From: an uncultured Oscillospiraceae bacterium
GTDB taxonomy: Bacteria; Bacillota; Clostridia; Oscillospirales; Oscillospiraceae
Direction of reading: 5' to 3'
Assembly: GCA_948616425.1 (NCBI GenBank)
Contig: CAPGBJ010000054.1
Coordinates: 1 to 39,753 of the forward strand
DNA: 39,753 nucleotides
Below, one piece after another: positions 24,133-31,812 of the stretch. The first letter of the stretch is position 1. Every line of letters begins with the position of its first letter. The notes under the pieces are model-generated. The model was given only the letters and a program-made list of their open reading frames with translations, did not search any database and was not told the DNA's origin. The position numbers and the translations under genes are program-made.

Positions 24133-26087
24133 AGGTGGTGCTGGCCCAGTCCGCCGGTTTCTGCTACGGTGTGCGCCGCGCGGTGGAGTTGGCGGAGGCA
24201 AAGGCGGCACAGGGGGTTCCCTGCGTCATGCTGGGGTCTATCATTCACAACCGGGATGTGATGGACCGACTGGCAGTCCAAGGGCTGTATTCGGTGGACC
24301 GGCCGGAAGAAGTGCCTGATGGCTGTGGCGTGATTATCCGTTCCCATGGGGAGAGTAGGGCGGTCCATGAGGACTTTGCCCGGCGGGGCGTGGAGGTCTT
24401 CGACGCTACCTGCCCCAATGTTACGCACATTCACAAAATTGTGGCACAGGCAGAGAGGGAGGGCCGCGTACCGGTTATAGTGGGCACGCCGGACCATCCA
24501 GAGGTGCTGGCAATTGCTGGATGGTGTCGTGCGCCGGTAGTGGTTTCTGGGGCGGAAGACCTGGAAAAATGGCTGAATGGCGGGGAAAATCGTCGAAATC
24601 TCCCCCTCACTTTTGTGTCTCAAACTACCTCGACAAAGAAAATTTGGAATGACTGCGTGAAAAAAGCAAAAAAAGAGTGTACAAACGCAGATTTTTTTGA
24701 TACAATATGTGGAGCGACGTCCAAACGCCAGGAGGAGGCTCGCCAGCTGGCCGCTCAGTGCGGTTTGATGGTGGTGGTGGGCGATCGGCAGAGCTCTAAT
24801 ACTAAGCGGTTGGCGGAGATCTGCAGGGAGTCCTGTTTCAACGTCTGGCTCATCGAGCGGGCGGAGGATATGGAGCGGTACCAGCTGCCTCAAGTGGATA
24901 TGGTCGGCATCACTGCGGGTGCGTCGACACCTGCGTGGATAATAAAGGAGGTCTATGACAAAATGAGCGACGAAATCATGGAGATCGAAAAATCCTTCGC
25001 GGAGATGCTGGAGGAGTCGATCAAGACTTTAAATAATGGAGATAAGGTCACGGGCACCGTTGTGGCAATCACGCCCACCGAGATCCAGGTAGAGCTGGGC
25101 ATCAAATACCCTGGCTACATTGCTCTGACCGAACTGAGTGACGATCCCACTGTAAAGGTAGAGGACATTGTCAAGGTGGGCGATGAGATCGAGTCTATCG
25201 TCATGCAGGTCAGCGACCGGGACTGCCTGGTGAAGCTGTCCAAGCGCCGCTTGGATATCAACAAGGGCTGGGAGGAAATTGAGGCCGCTCGGGAGAACGA
25301 GACGGTTGTGGAAGGCTTCGTCACTGAGGACAACAAGGGCGGTGTGGTCGTCTCCGTCAAGGGTGTGCGGGTCTTTGTCCCCGCCTCTCAGACTGGTCTG
25401 CCCCGAGAGACGCCTATGAGCGAGCTGCTCAAGCAGAAGGTCCGTCTGGTCATCACCGAGGTCAACCGGGCTCGCCGCCGGGTAGTGGGTTCCATCAGCC
25501 GGGTCACCCGTGCTGAGCGGGCCGCCGCCGCGGAGAAGGTCTGGACTGAGATTGAGGACGGCAAGCGGTACACCGGTACCGTGAAGTCCTTGACTTCCTA
25601 TGGCGCCTTTGTGGACATTGGCGGTGTGGACGGTATGGTCCACATCTCTGAGCTGTCCTGGAGCCGCATTAAGCACCCCTCCGAGGTGGTCAAGGTGGGC
25701 GACACTGTGGATGTGTATGTCATCTCCGCTGACAAGGAGAAGAAGAAGATCTCCCTGGGGATGAAGGACCACAGCCAGGAGCCCTGGACCGTATTCACCA
25801 GCACCTATCAGGTGGGTGACACCGCCAATGTGCGTATTGTCAAGCTGATGACCTTCGGCGCCTTTGCCGAGGTGGTCCCCGGTGTGGACGGCCTGATTCA
25901 TATCTCCCAGTTGGCTGATCACCGGGTGGAGAAGCCCGGCGATGTGGTGGCCGAGGGCGACAAGGTGGATGTGAAGATTACCGACGTGGATATGGAGAAC
26001 AAAAAGATTTCTCTGTCTATCCGCGCTCTGCTGGAGCCCTCCTATGAGGAGGAGAGCGAGGAAGATGCTCCTGTTGAGGAGGAGTAA
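24129..26087 (+). CDS. ispH: Fused 4-hydroxy-3-methylbut-2-enyl diphosphate reductase (IspH) and ribosomal protein S1
   Basis: Residues 1-280 are IspH, the last enzyme of the MEP isoprenoid pathway. The iron-sulfur cluster cysteines C12, C95 and C194 are present, as are active-site H40, H73 and E125 (HPEV). After a helical linker (281-300) come four S1 RNA-binding repeats, at about 303-373, 391-457, 476-547 and 561-633, ending in an acidic tail. The third and fourth are the most canonical (YGAFVDIGGVDGMVHISEL). The reading frame is continuous with no stop or frameshift at the junction. This fusion is known in Clostridia, where it serves as both IspH and S1. A strong terminator follows. Confidence 0.96.
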   Translation: MKVVLAQSAGFCYGVRRAVELAEAKAAQGVPCVMLGSIIHNRDVMDRLAVQGLYSVDRPEEVPDGCGVIIRSHGESRAVHEDFARRGVEVFDATCPNVTHIHKIVAQAEREGRVPVIVGTPDHPEVLAIAGWCRAPVVVSGAEDLEKWLNGGENRRNLPLTFVSQTTSTKKIWNDCVKKAKKECTNADFFDTICGATSKRQEEARQLAAQCGLMVVVGDRQSSNTKRLAEICRESCFNVWLIERAEDMERYQLPQVDMVGITAGASTPAWIIKEVYDKMSDEIMEIEKSFAEMLEESIKTLNNGDKVTGTVVAITPTEIQVELGIKYPGYIALTELSDDPTVKVEDIVKVGDEIESIVMQVSDRDCLVKLSKRRLDINKGWEEIEAARENETVVEGFVTEDNKGGVVVSVKGVRVFVPASQTGLPRETPMSELLKQKVRLVITEVNRARRRVVGSISRVTRAERAAAAEKVWTEIEDGKRYTGTVKSLTSYGAFVDIGGVDGMVHISELSWSRIKHPSEVVKVGDTVDVYVISADKEKKKISLGMKDHSQEPWTVFTSTYQVGDTANVRIVKLMTFGAFAEVVPGVDGLIHISQLADHRVEKPGDVVAEGDKVDVKITDVDMENKKISLSIRALLEPSYEEESEEDAPVEEE

Positions 26088-26099
26088 GTTAAAAAGTGG

Positions 26100-26132
26100 G
26101 CCCAACTGCGTTGCGGTTGGGCTCATTTTTTT
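26100..26132 (+). terminator. Rho-independent terminator after ispH-S1
   Basis: GCCCAAC 26100-26106 pairs with GTTGGGC 26116-26122, followed by a T-run (26126-26132). It ends the RpiR-to-ispH transcription unit. Confidence 0.92.
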
Positions 26133-26194
26133 ACCCTCAGAGTGTAAAATCTGGAAAAAATCGGAGAAAGTTTTAAAAACTACTTGTTTTTCTC

Positions 26195-26223
26195 TTGCAA
26201 AAATAGGATAAAATTGTTATAAT
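26195..26223 (+). promoter_or_regulatory. Sigma-A-type promoter of carD
   Basis: TTGCAA (26195-26200) and a perfect TATAAT (26218-26223) with 17-base spacing, in a strongly A/T-rich stretch. Confidence 0.85.
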
Positions 26224-26289
26224 ATAACCAGTTTAATGTGGAGAGAAGAGGAAAAAGCCAAAGTTGGCAGAGAGAAAGCGAGGTAGCAG

Positions 26290-26766
26290 GTGTTCCAGAT
26301 CGGGGATAAGGTGGTTCATCCTATGTATGGGGCGGGCGTGGTAGACAGCATTGTCCAGAAAACGGTTGATGATGTGGTGCGAGATTATTATATTCTGAAA
26401 CTGCCCAACCGCTCTATGGTAGTGATGGTTCCCACAGAAAACTGCGAGGAAATTGGTGTGCGCCCGGTAGTGGACCAAGCGCAGGCCGACAGGGTCCTTG
26501 CCGCCATTCCCGATATTCAGGTGGAGATGACGGCGAATTGGAATCACCGCTACCGGGAGAATATGGAGCGGATGAAGAGCGGCGATCTGTTTGAGGTGGC
26601 CCGGGTCATTAAGGGGCTGACCATCCGAGATCAAAAGCGGGGGCTGTCCACCGGAGAGCGGAAGATGCTCCACTCTGCCAGGCAGATACTGATCTCTGAG
26701 ATCGTGCTGTCCAAAAGTGTCAGCTATGAGTCGGTGGAAGAGGAGCTGAACACCGCGCTGGCATAG
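26290..26766 (+). CDS. CarD/CdnL-family transcriptional regulator
   Basis: The 158-residue protein has the N-terminal RNA-polymerase-interacting domain (FQIGDKVVHPMYGAGVVDSI ... YYILKLPN) and a helical C-terminal DNA-binding region. CarD/CdnL proteins bind RNA polymerase beta subunit and stabilise open promoter complexes. The start is GTG 26290, with AGGT at 26281-26284. Its promoter is strong and it is followed by a terminator. In many Clostridia ispD follows directly; here two other genes intervene. Confidence 0.92.
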   Translation: MFQIGDKVVHPMYGAGVVDSIVQKTVDDVVRDYYILKLPNRSMVVMVPTENCEEIGVRPVVDQAQADRVLAAIPDIQVEMTANWNHRYRENMERMKSGDLFEVARVIKGLTIRDQKRGLSTGERKMLHSARQILISEIVLSKSVSYESVEEELNTALA

Positions 26767-26782
26767 ATATGAGAGAAATCAG

Positions 26783-26821
26783 GGCGGCTTTTTTATTCCG
26801 AATGGGAATGAAAAGGCCGCC
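26783..26821 (+). terminator. Terminator after carD
   Basis: GGCGGC 26783-26788 pairs with GCCGCC 26816-26821. Inner segments TTTTATTCC and GGGAATGAAAA also pair around GAAT, giving a long, nearly complete stem. A T-rich stretch (ATATTTTATT) follows. Confidence 0.8.
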
Positions 26822-26853
26822 ATATTTTATTGTGTAGGGGAGGAGTGGAAACT

Positions 26854-27951
26854 ATGGGGATAAATTTTCCATACAGCTGTCCCGAATGCGGCAAAGAGCT
26901 GCGCTATCAGGGGTTGTGCTGGCACTGCAAAGCGGAACAGGCGCGCCGGGAGGTGATGGCCTGGACGCCGGAGCAGATTCAAGAAAAGCTGGATGTCCTG
27001 GTACAGAATGTGGAGCATCTGGAGGAGAATGTCTGGGATAAGGAGTTCCAGAACCTGCTGCACTGCCATGGGATTTGTTCTCCGGAGCTGGCTCGGGCTG
27101 CCCTGGAAAAGAAGATCTACTACCCGGCCGAGCTCTATTACCGCGCTCCGGAGGAGGTGCGGGACGGGTTGATCCAGGCCCTGCTGGGGGCGGAGAGCGC
27201 TATGGAGGCGTCTAGGCTCATGTCTTGCCTGGCCATGCAGGGGGATGACCGATCCTTGGAAATCCTCCAAGAGCTGGAAAAGCACCCCCGTCCCTGGCGG
27301 GAGAAGTTGTATGCGGACCCCTCTATTTACGCCCAGACCGGCGGCTGGACCTTTGACCAGAGGGGGACGCGTCGGCAGCTTAACTTCGACACCTGTTACC
27401 CCCTCATCAAGGGGGACCGGAAGAGGGACACCGCCGCCCAAATCTTCCACCTTCGAGAGGACCACTGTCCCGCCTGTGGGGGCAGACTGGTAGACATCCT
27501 GAGTCTGGACGGCCGGGATGAGCGCCTAAAGTTCTTGGGGCTGGATGGCGTTGTCACCGCTACCTGTTGCCCCTCCTGTGTTCCCTGGGAGGAGCCGGCC
27601 TACTCCCGGTTCACCCTGGACGGCGGCAGTGAAGCCGTTTTGCCCTATCGATATGGCAGCGAGTATGACCCGGACGACGGGGGGTATGAGGAGTATGCCG
27701 CCAATTGCTTTGTCCTGGGAGAGGAGTCCGTCCCGGTGTTCTATGGAGCGGAATTCGACGATACCTGTACCGTGGGCGGCTTCCCATTTTGGATTCAAGA
27801 CGCCCAGTATTACCCCTGTCCCGACTGCGGAAAGTCCATGAAGTACCTGGCGCAGATCAAGTGGGAGGCGCTGGATTTTATGGAGGGCATTTTGTACATC
27901 GAGATCTGTCCCGACTGCCAGGTGATCTCCATGCACCACCAGCAGACTTGA
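26854..27951 (+). CDS. CxxC-rich protein with C-terminal DUF1963 (YwqG)-like segment
   Basis: The 365-residue protein has a zinc-ribbon-like N-terminus (CPEC at about 9-12 and CWHC at 22-25), a helical middle, then HCPACGG and CCPSC pairs, and a C-terminal segment VGGFPFWIQDAQYYPCPDCGKSM with ICPDCQ. The GGxPxWxQD...CP.CG pattern resembles DUF1963/YwqG proteins, whose function is unknown. The paired cysteines suggest several bound zinc ions. ATG 26854 follows AGGAG at 26841-26845; a TTG at 26830 precedes that site. It directly follows the carD terminator and I see no convincing promoter of its own, so expression may depend on readthrough. Confidence 0.75.
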   Translation: MGINFPYSCPECGKELRYQGLCWHCKAEQARREVMAWTPEQIQEKLDVLVQNVEHLEENVWDKEFQNLLHCHGICSPELARAALEKKIYYPAELYYRAPEEVRDGLIQALLGAESAMEASRLMSCLAMQGDDRSLEILQELEKHPRPWREKLYADPSIYAQTGGWTFDQRGTRRQLNFDTCYPLIKGDRKRDTAAQIFHLREDHCPACGGRLVDILSLDGRDERLKFLGLDGVVTATCCPSCVPWEEPAYSRFTLDGGSEAVLPYRYGSEYDPDDGGYEEYAANCFVLGEESVPVFYGAEFDDTCTVGGFPFWIQDAQYYPCPDCGKSMKYLAQIKWEALDFMEGILYIEICPDCQVISMHHQQT

Positions 27952-27961
27952 GGTGGGGGGC

Positions 27962-28690
27962 ATGAATGTCTACCACACCCCTCAATACCAGGCATACCGG
28001 CAGGAGTGCGCCTTTGTTTTTGACGAAATGTACTGCTCTCCCCGTTCCGGGCAGACAGAGGCTCTTTCAGAGGGCTGGTCCGTTTATACCGCCTACTACC
28101 TGGGCCAGAGAAGGTATCAAATTCGCGCAGCCCGCCACCAGCTGCTGGACAGCGAGGACCAGGTGATTTATACTTGGGACAACATAAATGACGATGGGGA
28201 GTTTTATCAGTTGATTGCCCACAGCAACGGGAATCACTATTTGATCTTCCGGGAAGATCTGTACGGCTACAGTGTTCTGGAGGTGGAGAGCGGGAAGACG
28301 CTGCACTACATGCCAGAGGAGTCCTGGCCGCTGGACGGTGGACAGGGGAAGGAGACCTTCATCTGGACCAGTGCGGCTTATGACCGGAGGAGCAATTTGC
28401 TGGCTGTGTCCGGCTGCTACTGGGCCAGTACCAATGACACTCTGTTCCTGGACTTCTCCCACCCTCTGGAGGAACAGGGCTGCGGCCGGTGGCTGGAGAT
28501 GCACAACGTGGTGGATCCGGACTACGACCTGTATGATGACATTGACTTGGAGCGTTTTGGGGGAGATGGCCGCCTCTATTTCAAGACGTTCAGCGCGGAG
28601 GACGGGGCGCGGGGGGAGTTTACCTTCTCGGTGGACCGACTGCTGTCCCTGGTGCGAGAGAACAAATTGAAGGATAAGGAGCGAGGATAA
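27962..28690 (+). CDS. Hypothetical protein coupled to ispD
   Basis: A soluble 242-residue protein rich in aromatic and acidic residues, with repeated short beta-type segments (YLIFREDLYGYSVLEVESG, LLAVSGCYWAS, LYFKTFSAEDG). No catalytic motif, signal peptide or membrane segment is visible and I do not recognise the family. ATG 27962 was chosen because GAGGTG (27950-27955) lies 6 bases upstream; it also overlaps the previous stop, so the two genes are coupled. Its TAA shares one base with the ispD ATG (TAATG). The adjacent-pair layout resembles immunity or stress cassettes, but that is only a guess. Confidence 0.7.
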   Translation: MNVYHTPQYQAYRQECAFVFDEMYCSPRSGQTEALSEGWSVYTAYYLGQRRYQIRAARHQLLDSEDQVIYTWDNINDDGEFYQLIAHSNGNHYLIFREDLYGYSVLEVESGKTLHYMPEESWPLDGGQGKETFIWTSAAYDRRSNLLAVSGCYWASTNDTLFLDFSHPLEEQGCGRWLEMHNVVDPDYDLYDDIDLERFGGDGRLYFKTFSAEDGARGEFTFSVDRLLSLVRENKLKDKERG

Positions 28691-29427
28691 TGGCGGGACT
28701 GCTGTCTCTGTTCAGACGGAAAAAAACGGAGGAACCTAAATGCGCTGCGGTGATTGTGGCTGCCGGATCGGCCCGGCGGATGGAGGGCGTCGACAAGGTG
28801 CTGGCCCCCCTGGGAGAGCTGCCCGTGCTGGTGCACACCCTCTATGCGTTTCAGGACTGCCCTTCCATCCATGAAATTGTGGTGGTCACTCGGGAGGACC
28901 TGTTGGTAGAGGTGGGACGTATGTGTAAGGATTTCGCCTTTGATAAGGTGACAAAGGTGGTTGTGGGAGGTGTGGAACGCACAGATTCCGTCCAGGTGGG
29001 ACTGAGGGAAGTAGATCCACAGGCGGATCTGATTGCCATCCACGACGGAGCCCGACCGCTGGTGCCTCAGGCGGTGATTCGGGATGCGGTGGCCAGGGCG
29101 TCGCTTACTGGTGCGGCCGTTCCCGCCGTTCCTCTCACCGATACTGTGAAACGGGTGGAGGGTGGCCAGGCAGTGGAGACAGTGGACAGGTCGCAGCTGT
29201 GGGCGGTGCAGACACCCCAGATTTTTGAGGCCGGCCTGATTCGGGCGGCCATTCAAAAGGCGCTGGAGGACGGAACGGTTCTCACGGATGACTGTGGCGC
29301 GGTGGAGCGGCTGGGGATGCCGGTTACACTCACGCAGGGCAGCCGGGAGAATATCAAAATCACCACGCCCATTGACCTGCTGATTGGAGAGGCCATTTTG
29401 GAGGCCAGAGCGGAGGGTGTGCTGTGA
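28690..29427 (+). CDS. ispD: 2-C-methyl-D-erythritol 4-phosphate cytidylyltransferase
   Basis: IspD joins CTP and MEP, the third step of the MEP pathway. The 245-residue protein has a 16-residue basic N-terminal extension, then the nucleotide-binding loop VIVAAGSARRM with a lysine (GVDKVL), and IAIHDGARPLV and AVQTPQIF, all conserved in the family. TDSVQVGL (ERTDSVQ) is also typical. AAGGAG at 28677-28682 serves the ATG. The stop overlaps ispF in a GTGA, so ispD and ispF are coupled. Confidence 0.95.
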   Translation: MAGLLSLFRRKKTEEPKCAAVIVAAGSARRMEGVDKVLAPLGELPVLVHTLYAFQDCPSIHEIVVVTREDLLVEVGRMCKDFAFDKVTKVVVGGVERTDSVQVGLREVDPQADLIAIHDGARPLVPQAVIRDAVARASLTGAAVPAVPLTDTVKRVEGGQAVETVDRSQLWAVQTPQIFEAGLIRAAIQKALEDGTVLTDDCGAVERLGMPVTLTQGSRENIKITTPIDLLIGEAILEARAEGVL

Positions 29428-29906
29428 GTGGAATGCGGATTGGCTGTGGATATGATGTCCATCGTCTAACGGAGGGGCGAAAGCTGATTTTGGGCGGGGT
29501 GGAGATCCCTTGGGAGCGGGGACTGCTGGGCCACTCTGACGCCGATGTCCTTACGCATGCCGTCATGGATGCTCTGTTGGGGGCTGGGGCTTTGGGGGAT
29601 ATCGGAAAGCATTTTCCAGATACCGACCCCGCCTATGCCGGGGCAGACAGTCTGAACCTGCTGGAGCATGTGGTACGCCTGCTGGGGGAACAGGGCTTTT
29701 CTGTGGGCAATGTGGACGCCACCATTTTGGCCCAACGGCCAAAGCTTGCGCCATATATCCCTGACATGCGGGAAAATCTGGCCCGGGCGATAGGGGTGAA
29801 GCCCTCCCAGGTCAATGTGAAGGCCACTACCGAGGAGGGCTTGGGGTTTACCGGCGCTGAGGAGGGGATAGCCGCCCACGCGGTGGCGCTGATTGAGCGG
29901 AGATAG
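29424..29906 (+). CDS. ispF: 2-C-methyl-D-erythritol 2,4-cyclodiphosphate synthase
   Basis: IspF cyclises CDP-ME 2-phosphate in the MEP pathway. The 160-residue protein has the zinc ligands in GYDVHRL and GHSDADVLTHA, the HFPDTD motif, and the C-terminal KATTEEGLGFTG. I took the GTG at 29424, with GGAGGGTG at 29412-29419; an ATG at 29433 is a possible alternative. With IspD and the IspH fusion, three MEP-pathway genes lie within about 5 kb here. Confidence 0.95.
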   Translation: MSGMRIGCGYDVHRLTEGRKLILGGVEIPWERGLLGHSDADVLTHAVMDALLGAGALGDIGKHFPDTDPAYAGADSLNLLEHVVRLLGEQGFSVGNVDATILAQRPKLAPYIPDMRENLARAIGVKPSQVNVKATTEEGLGFTGAEEGIAAHAVALIERR

Positions 29907-30038
29907 GGCAAGCGGGTACGCACCGAGTTTTTTGTTGGTGCAGTCTGCTGACCTGTACCATAAGATTTGGATCAGGGGAGACACAGCGGATGCGGACAGT
30001 GGTGTCAAGCATCTGGATAAGTGCATAGAATGGTACGA

Positions 30039-30100
30039 GAGGGGAACGTAAGTTCCCCTCCCGGCAATTTCTGCGGGACTGCGGACGATCCGCATCCCAG
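30039..30100 (+). promoter_or_regulatory. Two tandem hairpins in the DUF3343 leader
   Basis: GAGGGGAAC 30039-30047 and GTTCCCCTC 30052-30060 form a perfect 9-bp stem with a GTAA (GNRA-type) loop. The second is TGCGGA 30080-30085 with TCCGCA 30089-30094, extended outward by GGGA/TCCC. The AAAGGAA ribosome binding site and ATG follow within 16 bases. The 209-base gap after ispF shows no clear promoter to me. Confidence 0.5.
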
Positions 30101-30115
30101 GAAAGGAACTATGCC

Positions 30116-30370
30116 ATGCTCTATTATCTAATTGTATGCCGTTCGTTGACCTATGCCCAGCGCACCGCTGCGGCGTTGGAGCGGGCGGGCATTACCGCCC
30201 GAGTGCTCCGTTCTCCCAAGAGCATCTCTGGTGAGGGGTGCAGCCATTCGGTGAAGATATCCCAGCGCAATCTTCCCGACTCTCTGCGGGTATTACAGCG
30301 GGTAGGGCTGACCCCCAAGCGGGTCTATATCACCGCCGGTGACGGCAGCTATCAGGAGGTGGCACTATGA
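30116..30370 (+). CDS. DUF3343 (putative Se/S carrier-like) protein
   Basis: An 84-residue protein with the DUF3343 layout: YYLIVCRSLTYAQRTAAALERAGI, then a conserved GEGCSHSVKIS (C42), then LPDSLRVLQRVGL. The family is named for a putative selenium/sulfur carrier because it often occurs with selenium-metabolism genes. The conserved cysteine would be the carrier site. The gene overlaps the downstream cysteine-desulfurase-like gene by four bases (ATGA), indicating a functional pair. No selD, selA or yedF is visible in this window. Confidence 0.85.
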   Translation: MLYYLIVCRSLTYAQRTAAALERAGITARVLRSPKSISGEGCSHSVKISQRNLPDSLRVLQRVGLTPKRVYITAGDGSYQEVAL

Positions 30371-31491
30371 TTTATCTGGACAGCGCCGCCACCACATTGC
30401 AAAAGCCGGAATCGGTTGCAGTTGCTTCAGCCTGGGCGATCAATCACCTGGCAAGCCCCGGCCGGGGCGGGCATTGGCCCGCTATGGCCGCGGCAGAAAA
30501 AGCGTTTGCCTGCCGGGAGGAGGCGGCCCGACTGTTCCATGTGGGCAATTCAGAGCGGGTGGTGTTTACGTCTAATGCCACACATGGACTGAATATTGCC
30601 ATTAAAACGCTGGCCCGGCCGGGGAGCCGGGTTGTGGTCTCCGGCTATGAGCATAACGCTGTCACCCGGCCGCTCCATGCGCTTGGGGTGGACCTGCGAG
30701 TGGCCCGGAGTCCTCTCTTTGAGCCGGAGGCCGCCCTGGATGCTTTCCGTCGTGAGATTGAAAGAGGGGCTGACCTGGTGGTCTGTACCCATGTATCCAA
30801 TGCTTTTGGATTCATTTTGCCCATTGAAGACATTGCGGCTCTCTGCCGGGAGCGGGGAGTACCGCTCATTGTGGATGCCTCTCAGTCTGCTGGTTGCCTG
30901 CCTCTGGACTTTGAAGCTTTGGGGGCGGCTTTTATGGCTATGCCGGGCCACAAGGGGTTATACGGTCCCCAGGGCACCGGTCTTCTGCTGTGCGGAATAG
31001 ACCCAGCCCCCCTGCTGGAGGGGGGGACGGGCAGTGAATCCAGACGTCAGACCATGCCTGATTTTCTGCCAGACCGTTTAGAGGCGGGAACCCACAACAT
31101 CGCTGGTATCGCCGGCCTGTTGGAAGGTCTGCGTTTCCTGGAGCGGCGGGGGGTAGAACACATTGCTGCCCAGGAGGCCAGACTAATCCGCCAGATTGGG
31201 GAGGATGCGCGGAGAATTCCCGGTGTGGAGGTGTTCCTGTCTCATGACTCGGCAGCTCAAGCCGGAGTGATGTCCTTCCGGATATCGGGTCGGGACTGTG
31301 AGGAGGTAGGGGAGGATCTGGGCGGCCGAGGCTTTGCCCTCCGAGCTGGGCTCCACTGTGCTCCTTTGGCCCACGAGAGTGCAGGAACTTTGGATACCGG
31401 AACAGTCAGAGCCAGCGTCTCCGTCTTCAACACAAGCCGTGAAGCGGAACAGTTCATCCAGACGCTTAGAGCTGTGGCGGCTGAAAGCTGA
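30367..31491 (+). CDS. Cysteine-desulfurase-like aminotransferase class V
   Basis: A 374-residue PLP enzyme. K196 in MPGHKGLYG is the Schiff-base lysine, D170 and Q173 (VDASQS) bind the cofactor, and C331 in LRAGLHCAPLAH is the likely persulfide-bearing cysteine. The sequence fits the EF2568-type cysteine desulfurase family associated with selenium-dependent molybdenum hydroxylase genes. With DUF3343 upstream, transfer of sulfur or selenium from Cys or Sec to a carrier is inferred. Substrate preference cannot be read from the sequence. Confidence 0.88.
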   Translation: MIYLDSAATTLQKPESVAVASAWAINHLASPGRGGHWPAMAAAEKAFACREEAARLFHVGNSERVVFTSNATHGLNIAIKTLARPGSRVVVSGYEHNAVTRPLHALGVDLRVARSPLFEPEAALDAFRREIERGADLVVCTHVSNAFGFILPIEDIAALCRERGVPLIVDASQSAGCLPLDFEALGAAFMAMPGHKGLYGPQGTGLLLCGIDPAPLLEGGTGSESRRQTMPDFLPDRLEAGTHNIAGIAGLLEGLRFLERRGVEHIAAQEARLIRQIGEDARRIPGVEVFLSHDSAAQAGVMSFRISGRDCEEVGEDLGGRGFALRAGLHCAPLAHESAGTLDTGTVRASVSVFNTSREAEQFIQTLRAVAAES

Positions 31492-31512
31492 GCGCGGTCA
31501 TATTCGCTGTAA

Positions 31513-31547
31513 CCCCGGAGGGAGTGTGATGTGTTCTCTCTCCGGGG
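31513..31547. terminator. Hairpin downstream of the desulfurase gene
   Basis: CCCCGGAG 31513-31520 pairs with CTCCGGGG 31540-31547, with adjacent GAG/CTC extending the stem. No T-run. The rest of the 312-base gap (31492-31803) holds no gene I can support, only the cdaA promoter near its end. Confidence 0.5.
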
Positions 31548-31734
31548 CCCGTGTGCAAAAGGGGATCTGCCCAGTGAAACCAATTCTGAGCAGAGGTACT
31601 TACCATATTTTTAGGGGATAAAATGGCGTTTCAGAGAGAGGAGCAAGCTCCACCGTGAATGGGGATATTTGACCAGGATGGCAGAGCCCGTGAGAGGAAT
31701 TCAAAAAAATTTAAAACGGAATGGGCCTTTTCAG

Positions 31735-31763
31735 TTGCCAAGCAGAGGGAAATATCGTATAAT
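31735..31763 (+). promoter_or_regulatory. Sigma-A-type promoter of cdaA
   Basis: TTGCCA (31735-31740) and a perfect TATAAT (31758-31763) with 17-base spacing, about 50 bases before the cdaA start. Confidence 0.85.
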
Positions 31764-31812
31764 AGCTTGATGAAATGTCTTTTGTTTCAGATGTGGAAAT
31801 GAGGTGAGCCGT

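Noticed and set aside
25029..26126. Minus-strand open frame (365 codons) opposite the S1 repeats
   Set aside because: His/Leu-rich translation reflecting antisense of a repeated S1 domain; it also starts inside the terminator.
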